Assembly (NCBI RefSeq): GCF_900188355.1
Contig: NZ_FZNX01000006.1
Coordinates: 1 to 64,000 of the forward strand
Length of the DNA stretch: 64,000 nt
Source: Lutibacter flavus
GTDB taxonomy: Bacteria > Bacteroidota > Bacteroidia > Flavobacteriales > Flavobacteriaceae
Direction: 5' to 3'
The position numbers and the translations under genes are program-made. The notes under the pieces were generated by a model that was given only the letters and a program-made list of their open reading frames with translations, was not told the origin of the DNA and did no database searches. Positions 19,728 to 28,253 of the stretch are shown one piece after another; position 1 is the stretch's first letter; each line of letters begins with the position of its first letter.

Positions 19728-21665
19728 TTACCTTTTTTTTCTTTTGTTGAATTTCTTTTTCTTTCTTGAATTGAAATTCACGGTGTCATTAAAAGTATCT
19801 TTAGCTTTTTCTCCTTTATTCTTTCTCCATGAATTATTTGAAGGAAGTAATCTTTGCAACAAATCTTCTCTTCCAACTTTTGATAATGTTTTTCTAATCC
19901 AAGCCTGATTTTCCCTTTTATACCAAAAGAAAAAACGATGCTGTTCTTCCTTTTCTTGTTTGGATTTTGGGGTTTTTGTCGGTTTTAAAGTATATGGATG
20001 GTACCCACTATAATAAATAACAGTTGCAACCGTCATAGGAGTTGGAGTAAATCCTTGAACTTGCTCTAACTGAAATCCCATATCTTTTGTTTCTGCAGCT
20101 AAATTTGCCATATCCTCAACTTCACAAGCTGGATGATTGGAAATAAAATATGGTATTAATTGAAGGTTTAATTTTTTACGAATATTTATTTTATCAAAGC
20201 GTTCTTTAAACTTATGAAAATAAGTGAACGACGGCTTTCGCATTAATTTTAAAACAGGATCTGAAGTATGTTCCGGCGCTACTTTTAATCTTCCCGAAAT
20301 ATGATTAGTCATCACTTCTTCAGTATAGGCATCTAATTCTTTTGGATCCGCTAATTTATTAAATTCCGGAACCAACATATCATGTCTAATTCCACTTCCA
20401 ATAAATGATTTTTTTACTTTTGGATGCTTATCAACCGCTTTGTATAATTCTGTTAATGGCTTGTGAGATGTATCTAAATTGTGGCAGATAACAGGTGAAA
20501 TACAAGATGGAGAAACACATTTATCACATATTTCCTGAACTTTCCCTTTCATTTTATACATATTAGCAGAAGGCCCACCAATATCAGACAAATAACCTTT
20601 AAAATCAGGCATATTTGCAACAACATCAACTTCTTTTAAAATAGATTCCTGACTTCTACTTGCAATAAATTTTCCTTGATGTGCCGAAATAGTACAAAAA
20701 CTACACCCTCCAAAACAACCTCTATGAATGTTAATTGAAAATTTAATCATTTCAAAAGCAGGAATAGGTCCTCGCTTGTTGTATTTCGGGTGTGGTAAAC
20801 GCGTAAATGGCAAATCAAAAGAAGCATCTATTTCTGCTTCCGTCATTGTTTCATATGGAGGGTTAATAATCAATCTTGAATCACCAACATCTTGAAAAAC
20901 ACGATCAGCAAACAACTTATTAGACTCTTGCTCAATCACTTTAAAATTTGAAGCAAATAATTTCTTGTCCTTTAAACAAACCTCATGTGAGTGAATTGTA
21001 ACATCCTTCCAATTCTTATTTTTAGGAATCTCTTCCTTTTTATCCAATAAAAAAGCAGTCTGATTTACTGTTGTTAAACTAGAAAAAGGCACTCCTTTTT
21101 GTAATAAATTAACAATCTCGCGCAATGGCTGTTCTCCCATTCCATAAACCAATAAATCTGCCTTAGAATCTTTTAAAATAGTTGGCTTTAACGTATCACT
21201 CCAATAATCATAATGTGTTACTCTTCTTAATGAAGCCTCTATTCCTCCAATTAATACAGGAACATTTGGAAATTTCTCTTTTAAAATATTTGTGTAAACG
21301 GTAGTGGCGTAATCTGGCCTAAATCCTTTTTCTCCATTTGGAGTATATGCATCATTATCTCTCCTTCTTTTACTTGCTGTATAATTACTAACCATTGGAT
21401 CCATGCAACCTCCAGTAACTGCAAAAAACAATCTTGGAGTTCCCAATTTTGTAAAATCCTGTAAATTATCATTTACACTTGGCTGAGGAACAATAGCCAC
21501 TTTTAACCCATAACTTTCAAGAATTCTTCCAACAACGGCATGACCAAATGCTGGATGATCTACATAGGCATCACCGCTAAAAAGAATTACATCTAATTCT
21601 TCCCAACCTCTAAGCTTTACCTCTTTATTAGTTGTAGGTAACCAATCTGAAAGTTTATTCATCAT
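19728..21665 (-). CDS. ygiQ: YgiQ family radical SAM protein
   Basis: The ~645-residue protein has the YgiQ layout. An N-terminal domain with VILFSGDAYVDHPAFG resembles B12-binding folds. The radical SAM cluster motif is CFGGCSFCTI, with Cys spaced CxxxCxxC. Two further Cys clusters occur (CDKCVSPSC near the middle), and the C-terminus is Lys/Arg-rich. The family coordinates a 4Fe-4S cluster and cleaves S-adenosylmethionine, but its substrate is unknown. The frame extends to a GTG at 21683; I prefer the ATG pair at 21665/21662, because the family starts shortly before the GDAYVD strand and a TATTTTTG box (21680-21673) covers the GTG start. Divergent from the CpxP-like gene. Confidence 0.9.
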   Translation of the reverse strand: MMNKLSDWLPTTNKEVKLRGWEELDVILFSGDAYVDHPAFGHAVVGRILESYGLKVAIVPQPSVNDNLQDFTKLGTPRLFFAVTGGCMDPMVSNYTASKRRRDNDAYTPNGEKGFRPDYATTVYTNILKEKFPNVPVLIGGIEASLRRVTHYDYWSDTLKPTILKDSKADLLVYGMGEQPLREIVNLLQKGVPFSSLTTVNQTAFLLDKKEEIPKNKNWKDVTIHSHEVCLKDKKLFASNFKVIEQESNKLFADRVFQDVGDSRLIINPPYETMTEAEIDASFDLPFTRLPHPKYNKRGPIPAFEMIKFSINIHRGCFGGCSFCTISAHQGKFIASRSQESILKEVDVVANMPDFKGYLSDIGGPSANMYKMKGKVQEICDKCVSPSCISPVICHNLDTSHKPLTELYKAVDKHPKVKKSFIGSGIRHDMLVPEFNKLADPKELDAYTEEVMTNHISGRLKVAPEHTSDPVLKLMRKPSFTYFHKFKERFDKINIRKKLNLQLIPYFISNHPACEVEDMANLAAETKDMGFQLEQVQGFTPTPMTVATVIYYSGYHPYTLKPTKTPKSKQEKEEQHRFFFWYKRENQAWIRKTLSKVGREDLLQRLLPSNNSWRKNKGEKAKDTFNDTVNFNSRKKKKFNKRKKR

Positions 21666-21738
21666 AATTGTGCAAAAATACACTATTTATAACAATTCTA
21701 TATAAGTACTGTAAAATATAGTTAAATGGTTTCATAAA

Positions 21739-21763
21739 GTTAATAAATGTTAATGAGTGTTAA
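21739..21763. promoter_or_regulatory. Three direct repeats GTTAA at 10-base spacing (putative operator)
   Basis: GTTAA occurs at 21739, 21749 and 21759, exactly one helical turn apart, with a further copy at 21721. The array lies in the 163-base divergent region between ygiQ and the CpxP/Spy-like gene. The GTTAA-N5-GTTAA arrangement resembles direct-repeat half-sites of OmpR-family response regulators (the enterobacterial CpxR box is GTAAA-N5-GTAAA). Regulator identity is unknown. Confidence 0.4.
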
Positions 21764-21828
21764 CAAATTAAACCTTTCAATTTTGTAAAAGTCAAAGAGG
21801 TATAACAAAATTTAAAATATTAGATATT

Positions 21829-22308
21829 ATGAAAAAATTAATTGGATTAACTGCAATCGTTATCTTATTTTCTTTAACCGTTAGCGCACAAGGAAGAAAT
21901 GGTGGAAACAGACAAGGCTCAAAACTTACTGCAGAACAAAAAGCCACGCTACAAACTAAAAAAATGACATTACGATTAGATTTAAATGCAAATCAACAGA
22001 AAGAAGTTGAAAAAATGCTTTTACAAAGTGCAGAAGAGCGCAATAAAAAAAGAACTGAGTATAGGGAAAAAAAACAAAGTGGTGAATTAACTGCCGATGA
22101 GCAATTTACATTTGAAAATGACCGTATTGAACGACAATTAGTACACAAAAAAGCAATGAAAAAGATTCTTAATGAGAATCAATATGAAAAATGGGAAAGT
22201 GAAATTATGGGTAAAATGAATATGAATAGAAGACAAAATGCAGACTGTAATTCCCCAAGAAGAAGCAATAAAAGCGGATCAAAAAGAAATTTCAACAACA
22301 GAAATTAA
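21829..22308 (+). CDS. CpxP/Spy-like small exported protein
   Basis: The 159-residue protein has a signal peptide (MKKLIGLTAIVILFSLTVSAQ) and a highly charged helical mature part: LTAEQKATLQ, then LNANQQKEVEKMLLQ, RTEYREKKQSGELTADEQF and MKKILNENQYEKWE. The repeated Leu-Thr/Asn-xx-Gln pattern and length are like the Spy/CpxP periplasmic chaperone group (LTxxQ motif) that is common in Bacteroidota. The C-terminus is rich in Asn, Arg and Ser and probably disordered. It is monocistronic with a good terminator at 22337 and a suggestive direct-repeat array upstream. The envelope-stress link is by analogy only. Confidence 0.72.
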   Translation: MKKLIGLTAIVILFSLTVSAQGRNGGNRQGSKLTAEQKATLQTKKMTLRLDLNANQQKEVEKMLLQSAEERNKKRTEYREKKQSGELTADEQFTFENDRIERQLVHKKAMKKILNENQYEKWESEIMGKMNMNRRQNADCNSPRRSNKSGSKRNFNNRN

Positions 22309-22336
22309 GTTTAGTTAATTGTTTTGATTTTTAATT

Positions 22337-22366
22337 AAAAACGCTGCAATAAAATGCAGCGTTTTT
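22337..22366 (+). terminator. Rho-independent terminator
   Basis: A 12-base stem (AAAAACGCTGCA 22337-22348; TGCAGCGTTTTT 22355-22366) with an ATAAAA loop is followed by more T. It ends the CpxP-like transcript and can also act for the minus-strand acetyltransferase operon ending at 22425. Confidence 0.92.
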
Positions 22367-22424
22367 TTTGTATAAACTTCTAAAATATAAGTAACAGTAA
22401 TAATTTAAGAAAAATAGCGCTCTT

Positions 22425-22982
22425 TTAATTATCTATTTTTTTTATCTCTTTTGCAGGATTTCCTGCCACAAAAACATTATCTCTTATATCTTTAGTAACC
22501 ACTGCCCCCGCACCAATTACCACGCCATCTCCAATTGTTACTCCCGGACAAATAATTGCACCTCCACCAATCCAAACATCATTTCCTATTTTAATTGGTT
22601 TCGAAAATTCAAGCATTGTGGCTCTTTCTTTTGCATTTATTGGATGTGTAGCTGTATAAATTTGAACATTTGGTCCAATTAGCACATTGTTTCCAATGCT
22701 AACCTCCATAACATCTAGTATGCAACAATTAAAATTAAAAAAAACATTGTCCCCTAAAACAATATTATAGCCATAATCGCAATAAAATGGTGGTTCAATC
22801 CATAATGAATTTCCTGCTTTACTAAACAAATCATAAAATAATTTATTTCTTTCATCCTTTTTATCTTCACCAATAGAATTAATCTTTTGAAACAATAAGC
22901 GTGCCTTGTGCCTTTCTAAAGAAAGTTGTGGGTCACTTGCACTGTAAAGTTTACCTGAAAGCATTTTTTCCTTTTCTGTCAT
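22425..22982 (-). CDS. Sugar O-acetyltransferase (maltose/galactoside acetyltransferase family)
   Basis: The 185-residue protein matches the Maa/LacA group: an N-terminal helical cap (MTEKEKMLSGKLYSASDPQL), then left-handed beta-helix hexapeptide repeats (VSIGNNVLIGPNV, IKIGNDVWIGGGAIICPGV, IGDGVVIGAGAVVTKDI). The catalytic His is in ATHP. It transfers acetyl from acetyl-CoA to a sugar or related hydroxyl; the substrate cannot be read from the sequence. It is the last gene of a four-gene minus-strand run starting at 26639 and lies 14 bases after the glucosaminidase gene. Confidence 0.92.
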   Translation of the reverse strand: MTEKEKMLSGKLYSASDPQLSLERHKARLLFQKINSIGEDKKDERNKLFYDLFSKAGNSLWIEPPFYCDYGYNIVLGDNVFFNFNCCILDVMEVSIGNNVLIGPNVQIYTATHPINAKERATMLEFSKPIKIGNDVWIGGGAIICPGVTIGDGVVIGAGAVVTKDIRDNVFVAGNPAKEIKKIDN

Positions 22983-22996
22983 ATTGAAAGCTTAGC

Positions 22997-23794
22997 TTAT
23001 TTTACAAGCACTAAAGTTTGTCCAATACTAATATCATTAGAATTTAAACCATTAATATTTTTAAGTTCATTTACAGATAACCCATATTTTCTTGAAATTG
23101 AATACAGTGTATCTCCTTTAATTACAATATGATTTGTAATTTCATTAACTTCAAAATTGCTTTTAAAAGGTTTCCCTAAAACTTCAGCATCATATTTATG
23201 CAATTCATATTTTTCTATAAGGGCAATTAATTTTGCAGGATATCTTCTATCTGTTGCATAACCAGCCTCACTCAAACCTTTAGCCCACTTGACATAATCT
23301 CCTTTTTTTATCTTAAATAATTTTTCATACCTAGAGCGGGTTGTTAAAAATAAAGAGTGATCTCTATATGAATTTTTAGGGTCATCATAAACTCTAAAAC
23401 ATTCGCCTTTTTCATCATCATCGTGATAAGTTCTACCGCCCTCCCAACCTTTATGGCATTTAATTCCAAAATGATTATTTGACTTTCTTGTTAATTGACT
23501 ATTTCCGCTAGATGATTCCAAAATACCTTGTGCCAATGTAATACTAGCCGGGATTTTAAACTCACGCATTTCGTTCATAGCTTCTTGCTTAAACTGAATT
23601 ATATAATTTATAGTTGAATTTTTTATGTATGAATTTCCAGTTGAGCTAACTGGTATTTCTTTAATCTCCTCAGAAGACTTGATAACTATCTCTTTACGAG
23701 AAATTTCCGCTTTTTTAGCAAGTTTCTTTTTAGATTTGCAACTTATCATTAAAGTTAATGCTAAAAATCCTATTAAAAAATACTTTCCTTTCAT
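22997..23794 (-). CDS. Glucosaminidase (GH73) and LysM domain lipoprotein
   Basis: This 265-residue protein has a lipoprotein signal (MKGKYFLIGFLALTLMISC, Cys19) and a Lys-rich linker. The GH73 endo-beta-N-acetylglucosaminidase domain runs about residues 65-200 and includes ITLAQGILESSSGNS (catalytic Glu), NNHFGIKC and GYATDRRYPAKLI. A C-terminal LysM (VIKGDTLYSISRKYGLSVNE) binds peptidoglycan. It should cleave glycan strands in the periplasm. It lies two bases downstream of the PLP enzyme gene, inside the ABC-F operon, so it is probably co-transcribed. Confidence 0.92.
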   Translation of the reverse strand: MKGKYFLIGFLALTLMISCKSKKKLAKKAEISRKEIVIKSSEEIKEIPVSSTGNSYIKNSTINYIIQFKQEAMNEMREFKIPASITLAQGILESSSGNSQLTRKSNNHFGIKCHKGWEGGRTYHDDDEKGECFRVYDDPKNSYRDHSLFLTTRSRYEKLFKIKKGDYVKWAKGLSEAGYATDRRYPAKLIALIEKYELHKYDAEVLGKPFKSNFEVNEITNHIVIKGDTLYSISRKYGLSVNELKNINGLNSNDISIGQTLVLVK

Positions 23795-23796
23795 TA

Positions 23797-24729
23797 TTAA
23801 ACTATTTGTGCTAATTTTTTATTTTTCAAATAAACGTTCATCCCCTCAATTCCTTGCAGTCCACCTGTGTGAATAGCCAAAATTTTAGTTCCTTTTTCAA
23901 AATAATCATTTTTAATTAAATCTACAATTCCAAACAACATTTTACCTGTATAAACAGGATCTAAAGGAATACCCGTTTCTTGTTTAAAAATATTTATAAA
24001 AGTAATTAGTTCTTCAGAAACTTTTGCATAACCTCCAAAATGGTAATTAGTATTTAAACTCCAATTATCCTTTTTTAGTACGTACTTTTTTATTTCGGCT
24101 TTTAAAAAATCGCCTTTAAGAGCTGAGAAACCAATGACTTTTTGATGCTTTTTAGTAGCGTTTATAATCCCTGAAATAGTTCCACCAGTACCAACTGAAG
24201 CGCAAATAACATCGTATTTTTCGTCTTCTTTAGTTAAAATTTCCTCACACCCTTTTATAGCAAATTGGTTGGTTCCTCCTTCTGGAACTAAATAAAAATC
24301 TCCAAATTTATCGCTTAGATTATTGATGAATTCAATTGAAGTTTTGTTTCTGTATTCACTTCGGGAAACAAATTCAAATTGCATATTGTGTTCTGAGGCA
24401 AACTTTAAGGTAGCATTATTTTGTAGAACTTTCTCTAAATTAGCAGCTAATTCATCACCTCTTATAATTCCAATTGTGTTAAACCTAAATTGAAATCCTG
24501 CCGCAGCGGTTGCCGCAATATGATTGGAATAAGCCCCTCCAAATGTTACTAAAGTTTTTTTATTTTGGTTAGAAGCTTCAATTAAATTGTATTTTAACTT
24601 ACGATATTTATTACCTGAAATAAAAGGATGTAATTCATCTTCACGCTTTATAAACAAGGAAACTTCCTTATCTGAAATTTCAGAAAAATGAATTTGCTGT
24701 ATGCTACTATTTTTATTTTCTAGATACAA
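23797..24729 (-). CDS. ACC deaminase / D-cysteine desulfhydrase family PLP enzyme
   Basis: The 310-residue protein is a fold-type II PLP enzyme. Lys41 in SGNKYRKLKYN is the expected PLP lysine; TFGGAYSNH and a SVGTGGTISG loop bind the cofactor phosphate and substrate. Family members deaminate 1-aminocyclopropane-1-carboxylate or break down D-cysteine; sequence alone does not choose, though D-cysteine desulfhydrase activity is the commoner one in bacteria. The start is unusual: an in-frame stop directly upstream and no early ATG leave TTG at 24729, which overlaps the end of the ABC-F gene by 10 bases (coupled translation). Confidence 0.87.
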   Translation of the reverse strand: MYLENKNSSIQQIHFSEISDKEVSLFIKREDELHPFISGNKYRKLKYNLIEASNQNKKTLVTFGGAYSNHIAATAAAGFQFRFNTIGIIRGDELAANLEKVLQNNATLKFASEHNMQFEFVSRSEYRNKTSIEFINNLSDKFGDFYLVPEGGTNQFAIKGCEEILTKEDEKYDVICASVGTGGTISGIINATKKHQKVIGFSALKGDFLKAEIKKYVLKKDNWSLNTNYHFGGYAKVSEELITFINIFKQETGIPLDPVYTGKMLFGIVDLIKNDYFEKGTKILAIHTGGLQGIEGMNVYLKNKKLAQIV

Positions 24730-26639
24730 TTTTCAATTTTTTCTTCTAATGCTTCCCACTCTTCCATCAACTGTTCGGCTTTTAACTTTGTAGCCTTATA
24801 GTTATTAAAAAAGTCTGGGTCAGATGAGACCCCTTCAAAATTTTCTTCTAAAGCAGCATCCATTTCTATAATTTTTTGCTCGTATTCGTCAATTTGAGTT
24901 TCTAATTTAGACAATTGATTTTTCATCTTTTTCAACTCTTTATCTTCTTTTCTAGATAATTGAGAAGTTTGTTTTTTAGCTGGATCTTCTTTTTTATCAA
25001 CTACAGTTCTCTTTTCTGCTTCTCTTAAATTATCCAACTGATGTTGTTCCAAGAAATAATCAATATCTCCTAAATATTCTTTTATTACTTTGTCTTTAAA
25101 ACCATAAACAGTTGATGCCAATCCTTGTAAAAAATCTCTATCATGCGATACTAATATTAATGTTCCATCAAACTTTTTTAATGCTTGTTTTAACACGTTT
25201 TTAGACGCAATATCTAAATGGTTTGTAGGCTCATCCATTATCAAAACATTAAAAGGAGACAATAACAACTTACATAATGCCAATCTATTTCGTTCACCAC
25301 CAGACAACATTTTCGCTTTTTTATCAACTGAATCACCACTAAATAAAAATGACCCCAGCATATCTCTAACTCGAGCCCTGTTTCCATCAGTTGCAGCATT
25401 TTCCATAATTTCTAACACCGTTTGCTCTGGCTCCAAATATTCTGATTGGTTTTGAGCAAAATATCCGATTTCTACATTATGTCCCAATTTTAAATGACCG
25501 CCATGTGGAATTTCACCCACCAAAATTTTCGCTAGCGTAGATTTTCCCTGTCCGTTTTGTCCAACAAAAGCAATTTTACTATTTCTTTCTATTAGTAAGT
25601 CAACATTTTCTAATACATGTTTATCTCCATAACTTTTAGATAAATCTTCAGCTTCAACAACTATTTTTCCAGGGTCTTTTGAGATTTGAAAACGAATATT
25701 CATTACCGCATTATCATCGCTATCAACTTCAATACGTTCAACCTTATCTAATTTTTTAATTAAAGATTGAGCCATAGTCGCCTTATTTGCTTTGGCTCTA
25801 AACTTATCTATTAATAATTGAGTTGCTTTAATTTCTTTCTCCTGATTCTTTTGTGCTTGTAATTGTTTCTCTTTTATTTCACCACGTAATAACAAGAATT
25901 GGGAATAAGGTTTCTTGTAATCATAAATTTTACCTAAAGAAATTTCGATAGTTCTGTTAGTAACATTGTCTAAAAACATTTTATCATGCGAAACTAACAC
26001 AATTGCACCTGCATACGATTTTAAAAAATTTTCCAACCAAACTATTGATTCAATATCCAAGTGGTTGGTTGGCTCATCTAATAACAATATATCATTATCT
26101 TGTAACAATAGTTTTGCTAATTCAATACGCATACGCCAACCTCCAGAAAAAGTATTGGTTAATTTGTCAAAATCTTCTCGTTGAAAACCTAAACCTTGTA
26201 ATATTTTCTCTGTATTTCCTTGGTAATTATATCCACCTAATAATTCATAACGATGAGAATATTCATTTAAATTAACCATTAAGTCATGATAGTACTCACT
26301 TTCATAATCAGTTCTTTCCGCTAATTCTTGGTTGATAATTTCTAATTTCTTCTCTAATTGTTTTATTTCTTCAAAAGCTTGATAAGCCTCTTCTAAAATT
26401 GTTCTTCCTTCATCAAAATCAATATCCTGACGCAAAAAACCAATACGTATATCTTTATCAAAAGCCATGGTACCACTAGAGCTTTCAATATCCTTTGCAA
26501 TTACTTTTAGTAACGTAGATTTTCCCGCCCCATTTTTTCCAATTAATCCTATTCTATCTCCTTTATTTAATTTAAAAGTAATTCCTGAAAACAAATCAGA
26601 GCCGGCAAAAGAAACCGTTAAATTGTGTACGTTAAGCAT
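24720..26639 (-). CDS. ABC-F family ATP-binding protein
   Basis: The 639-residue protein has two ABC domains and no membrane segment, which is the ABC-F plan. Walker A motifs are GKNGAGKST and GQNGQGKST, signatures are FSGGWRMR and LSGGERNR, and Walker B regions are ILLLDEPTNHLD and VLIMDEPTNHLD. A charged linker joins the domains and a ~70-residue C-terminal coiled coil (KKMKNQLSKLETQIDEYEQK) follows, like Uup. ABC-F proteins act on the ribosome in the cytoplasm, easing translation problems or protecting from antibiotics; this one looks like a housekeeping member. It leads a four-gene operon with a clear promoter at 26687-26717. Confidence 0.93.
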   Translation of the reverse strand: MLNVHNLTVSFAGSDLFSGITFKLNKGDRIGLIGKNGAGKSTLLKVIAKDIESSSGTMAFDKDIRIGFLRQDIDFDEGRTILEEAYQAFEEIKQLEKKLEIINQELAERTDYESEYYHDLMVNLNEYSHRYELLGGYNYQGNTEKILQGLGFQREDFDKLTNTFSGGWRMRIELAKLLLQDNDILLLDEPTNHLDIESIVWLENFLKSYAGAIVLVSHDKMFLDNVTNRTIEISLGKIYDYKKPYSQFLLLRGEIKEKQLQAQKNQEKEIKATQLLIDKFRAKANKATMAQSLIKKLDKVERIEVDSDDNAVMNIRFQISKDPGKIVVEAEDLSKSYGDKHVLENVDLLIERNSKIAFVGQNGQGKSTLAKILVGEIPHGGHLKLGHNVEIGYFAQNQSEYLEPEQTVLEIMENAATDGNRARVRDMLGSFLFSGDSVDKKAKMLSGGERNRLALCKLLLSPFNVLIMDEPTNHLDIASKNVLKQALKKFDGTLILVSHDRDFLQGLASTVYGFKDKVIKEYLGDIDYFLEQHQLDNLREAEKRTVVDKKEDPAKKQTSQLSRKEDKELKKMKNQLSKLETQIDEYEQKIIEMDAALEENFEGVSSDPDFFNNYKATKLKAEQLMEEWEALEEKIENCI

Positions 26640-26686
26640 TGATATTTTATTATTTAATGTAAATTTGTGTTTTTATAAAAACCTTG

Positions 26687-26717
26687 CAAACTTACTATAA
26701 AAAAGTTTGGAACTCAA
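26687..26717 (-). promoter_or_regulatory. Promoter of the ABC-F operon
   Basis: On the minus strand TTG (26717-26715), a 20-base spacer and TAAGTTTG (26694-26687) match the flavobacterial consensus fully. The transcript would start ~43 bases before the ATG at 26639. Confidence 0.7.
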
Positions 26718-26766
26718 TTAAAATTTTTATTTTAAAAATTAACTATTCTATATTTTCCAATCAAAT

Positions 26767-27156
26767 ATGTTTAAAAAAGGAACGAAACTATATAGCATTT
26801 TATTTAATAAATGCCCACGATGTCATGAAGGTGATTTTATGGAAGAGAAAAACATTTTTAAACTTCGAAAATCATTTAAAATGAATGAAAAATGTTCAAA
26901 ATGCGATTTAAAATACATGATGGAACCTTCTTTTTATTATGGAGCAATGTATGTAACTTATGGTCTTACGGTTGGAGTTTCAATTGTAACTTTTATAATT
27001 GCCACTTTAGTTTTTAATTTAAGTTTATTAGAAAGTTTTATACCAATTGTGATAATATTAATTTTAACCGCTCCTATTTCTCTTCGCTTTTCAAGAATTA
27101 TATGGATTAATATTTTTGTTAATTATACTAAAAAGTTTAATAAAAACGATCAATAG
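26767..27156 (+). CDS. DUF983 family membrane protein
   Basis: The 129-residue protein has two Cys pairs, CPRCHEGDF and CSKCDLKY, which probably form a zinc ribbon, followed by two membrane helices (VGVSIVTFIIATLVF and FIPIVIILILTAPISL). This is the DUF983 layout; the molecular role is unknown. Its 3' end overlaps that of the convergent FAD oxidoreductase gene by 20 bases. It is divergent from the ABC-F gene. Confidence 0.9.
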   Translation: MFKKGTKLYSILFNKCPRCHEGDFMEEKNIFKLRKSFKMNEKCSKCDLKYMMEPSFYYGAMYVTYGLTVGVSIVTFIIATLVFNLSLLESFIPIVIILILTAPISLRFSRIIWINIFVNYTKKFNKNDQ

Positions 27157-28177
27157 CTATTTCTTCATCTAAAGCAGTTTCATATTCTAAATGGTTGTAT
27201 AGCGCTTTCGCCGCCATTGGAGCTATCATTACTCCACGAGTTCCCAAGCCGTTTAAAATGGCTAAATTTTTATGAATGGAATGTTTACCAACTAAAGGTC
27301 TTCTATCCTTAACAGTTGGTCTAATGCCAGCAATTTGTTCAACAATTTTGTAGGGCACAGTAATAAAGGATTCTAATTTTTTTGTCAATTCTTGTTTTCC
27401 CTTTTCAGTTGGAAGCTTTGTTTTATCCTTCCAATTAAAAGTTGCTCCAACTTTATAATAGTTATTCCCCAACGGCAATACAAAAACAGCAGCCTTAATA
27501 AGAAAATCAACATTTAAATTTGGCGCATGAATAATTAACAATTCGCCTTTTGCTTCTTGCATTGGTAAATTATTAAAAAATGGATTTTTTTTAAGTCCAA
27601 AACCTTCACAAAAAATTACTTTTGAAGCATTTACTTCTCCATACTTTACATTTTCAACATTCACTTCTAAATTGGAATAATTAAAAGTCTCTGTTTTGAG
27701 TAAATTTTTATTGGTTAGATATTCTCTATAATCATTAAGTAATCTTTTGGTATCAATTCTGCCTGTGTTTTTTAATTTCCCATATCCATAATCAGCAATA
27801 ATACCTTCATGTTTTTCCTGAACAATTTTAGAGTCCATAAATTTTGAAAGCATTGGTTTATCCGAAGCTACAAACCAATTATTTTGCTCTTCAACGGACT
27901 TAAACACTCTATAAATATCAACTTTATAATGGTATTTATTAATGAATTCTTTTTCTAATTCATCATAAAATGGCAATGCAATATCTAGTTGAACATCGGC
28001 ATTCCAAACTGGTGTAAAGCGTTTAAGAATTACAGGATTGTACATTCCACCAGCTACAATTGATGAATTTTGAGAGTTATTCTCAAAAACAATATAAGAT
28101 TTCTTATGGCTCTCCAACTCTCTTGTAAAAGCTAATCCTGCCAATCCTAAACCAACAATAATATAATCTACTTGCAT
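27137..28177 (-). CDS. FAD-dependent oxidoreductase (DAO family)
   Basis: The 346-residue protein begins with a dinucleotide-binding motif (DYIIVGLGLAGLAF, GxGxxG) and ends with NGLGTRGVMIAPMAAKAL, the C-terminal FAD signature of D-amino-acid-oxidase-like enzymes. No signal peptide is present, so it is cytoplasmic or peripherally membrane-bound. The substrate is not evident. It lies downstream of gldN on the same strand, a neighbour order seen in other flavobacteria, but a hairpin (28204-28228) separates the two. It has no catalytic residue set that I can assign. Confidence 0.88.
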   Translation of the reverse strand: MQVDYIIVGLGLAGLAFTRELESHKKSYIVFENNSQNSSIVAGGMYNPVILKRFTPVWNADVQLDIALPFYDELEKEFINKYHYKVDIYRVFKSVEEQNNWFVASDKPMLSKFMDSKIVQEKHEGIIADYGYGKLKNTGRIDTKRLLNDYREYLTNKNLLKTETFNYSNLEVNVENVKYGEVNASKVIFCEGFGLKKNPFFNNLPMQEAKGELLIIHAPNLNVDFLIKAAVFVLPLGNNYYKVGATFNWKDKTKLPTEKGKQELTKKLESFITVPYKIVEQIAGIRPTVKDRRPLVGKHSIHKNLAILNGLGTRGVMIAPMAAKALYNHLEYETALDEEIAIDRFY

Positions 28178-28195
28178 AATTATAGTGTAATTTTA

Positions 28196-28228
28196 AAAAC
28201 AAAAAACTCCTGCTAAATGCAAGAGTTT
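28196..28228 (-). terminator. Terminator after gldN
   Basis: Read on the minus strand, AAACTCTTGC / GCAGGAGTTT form a 10-base stem with one T-G wobble and an ATTTA loop, followed by T-rich sequence. The wobble is C-A on the plus strand, so it favours the minus direction and ends the gld operon. Confidence 0.82.
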
Positions 28229-28253
28229 AATTTGTATTATGAAATAATATGTT

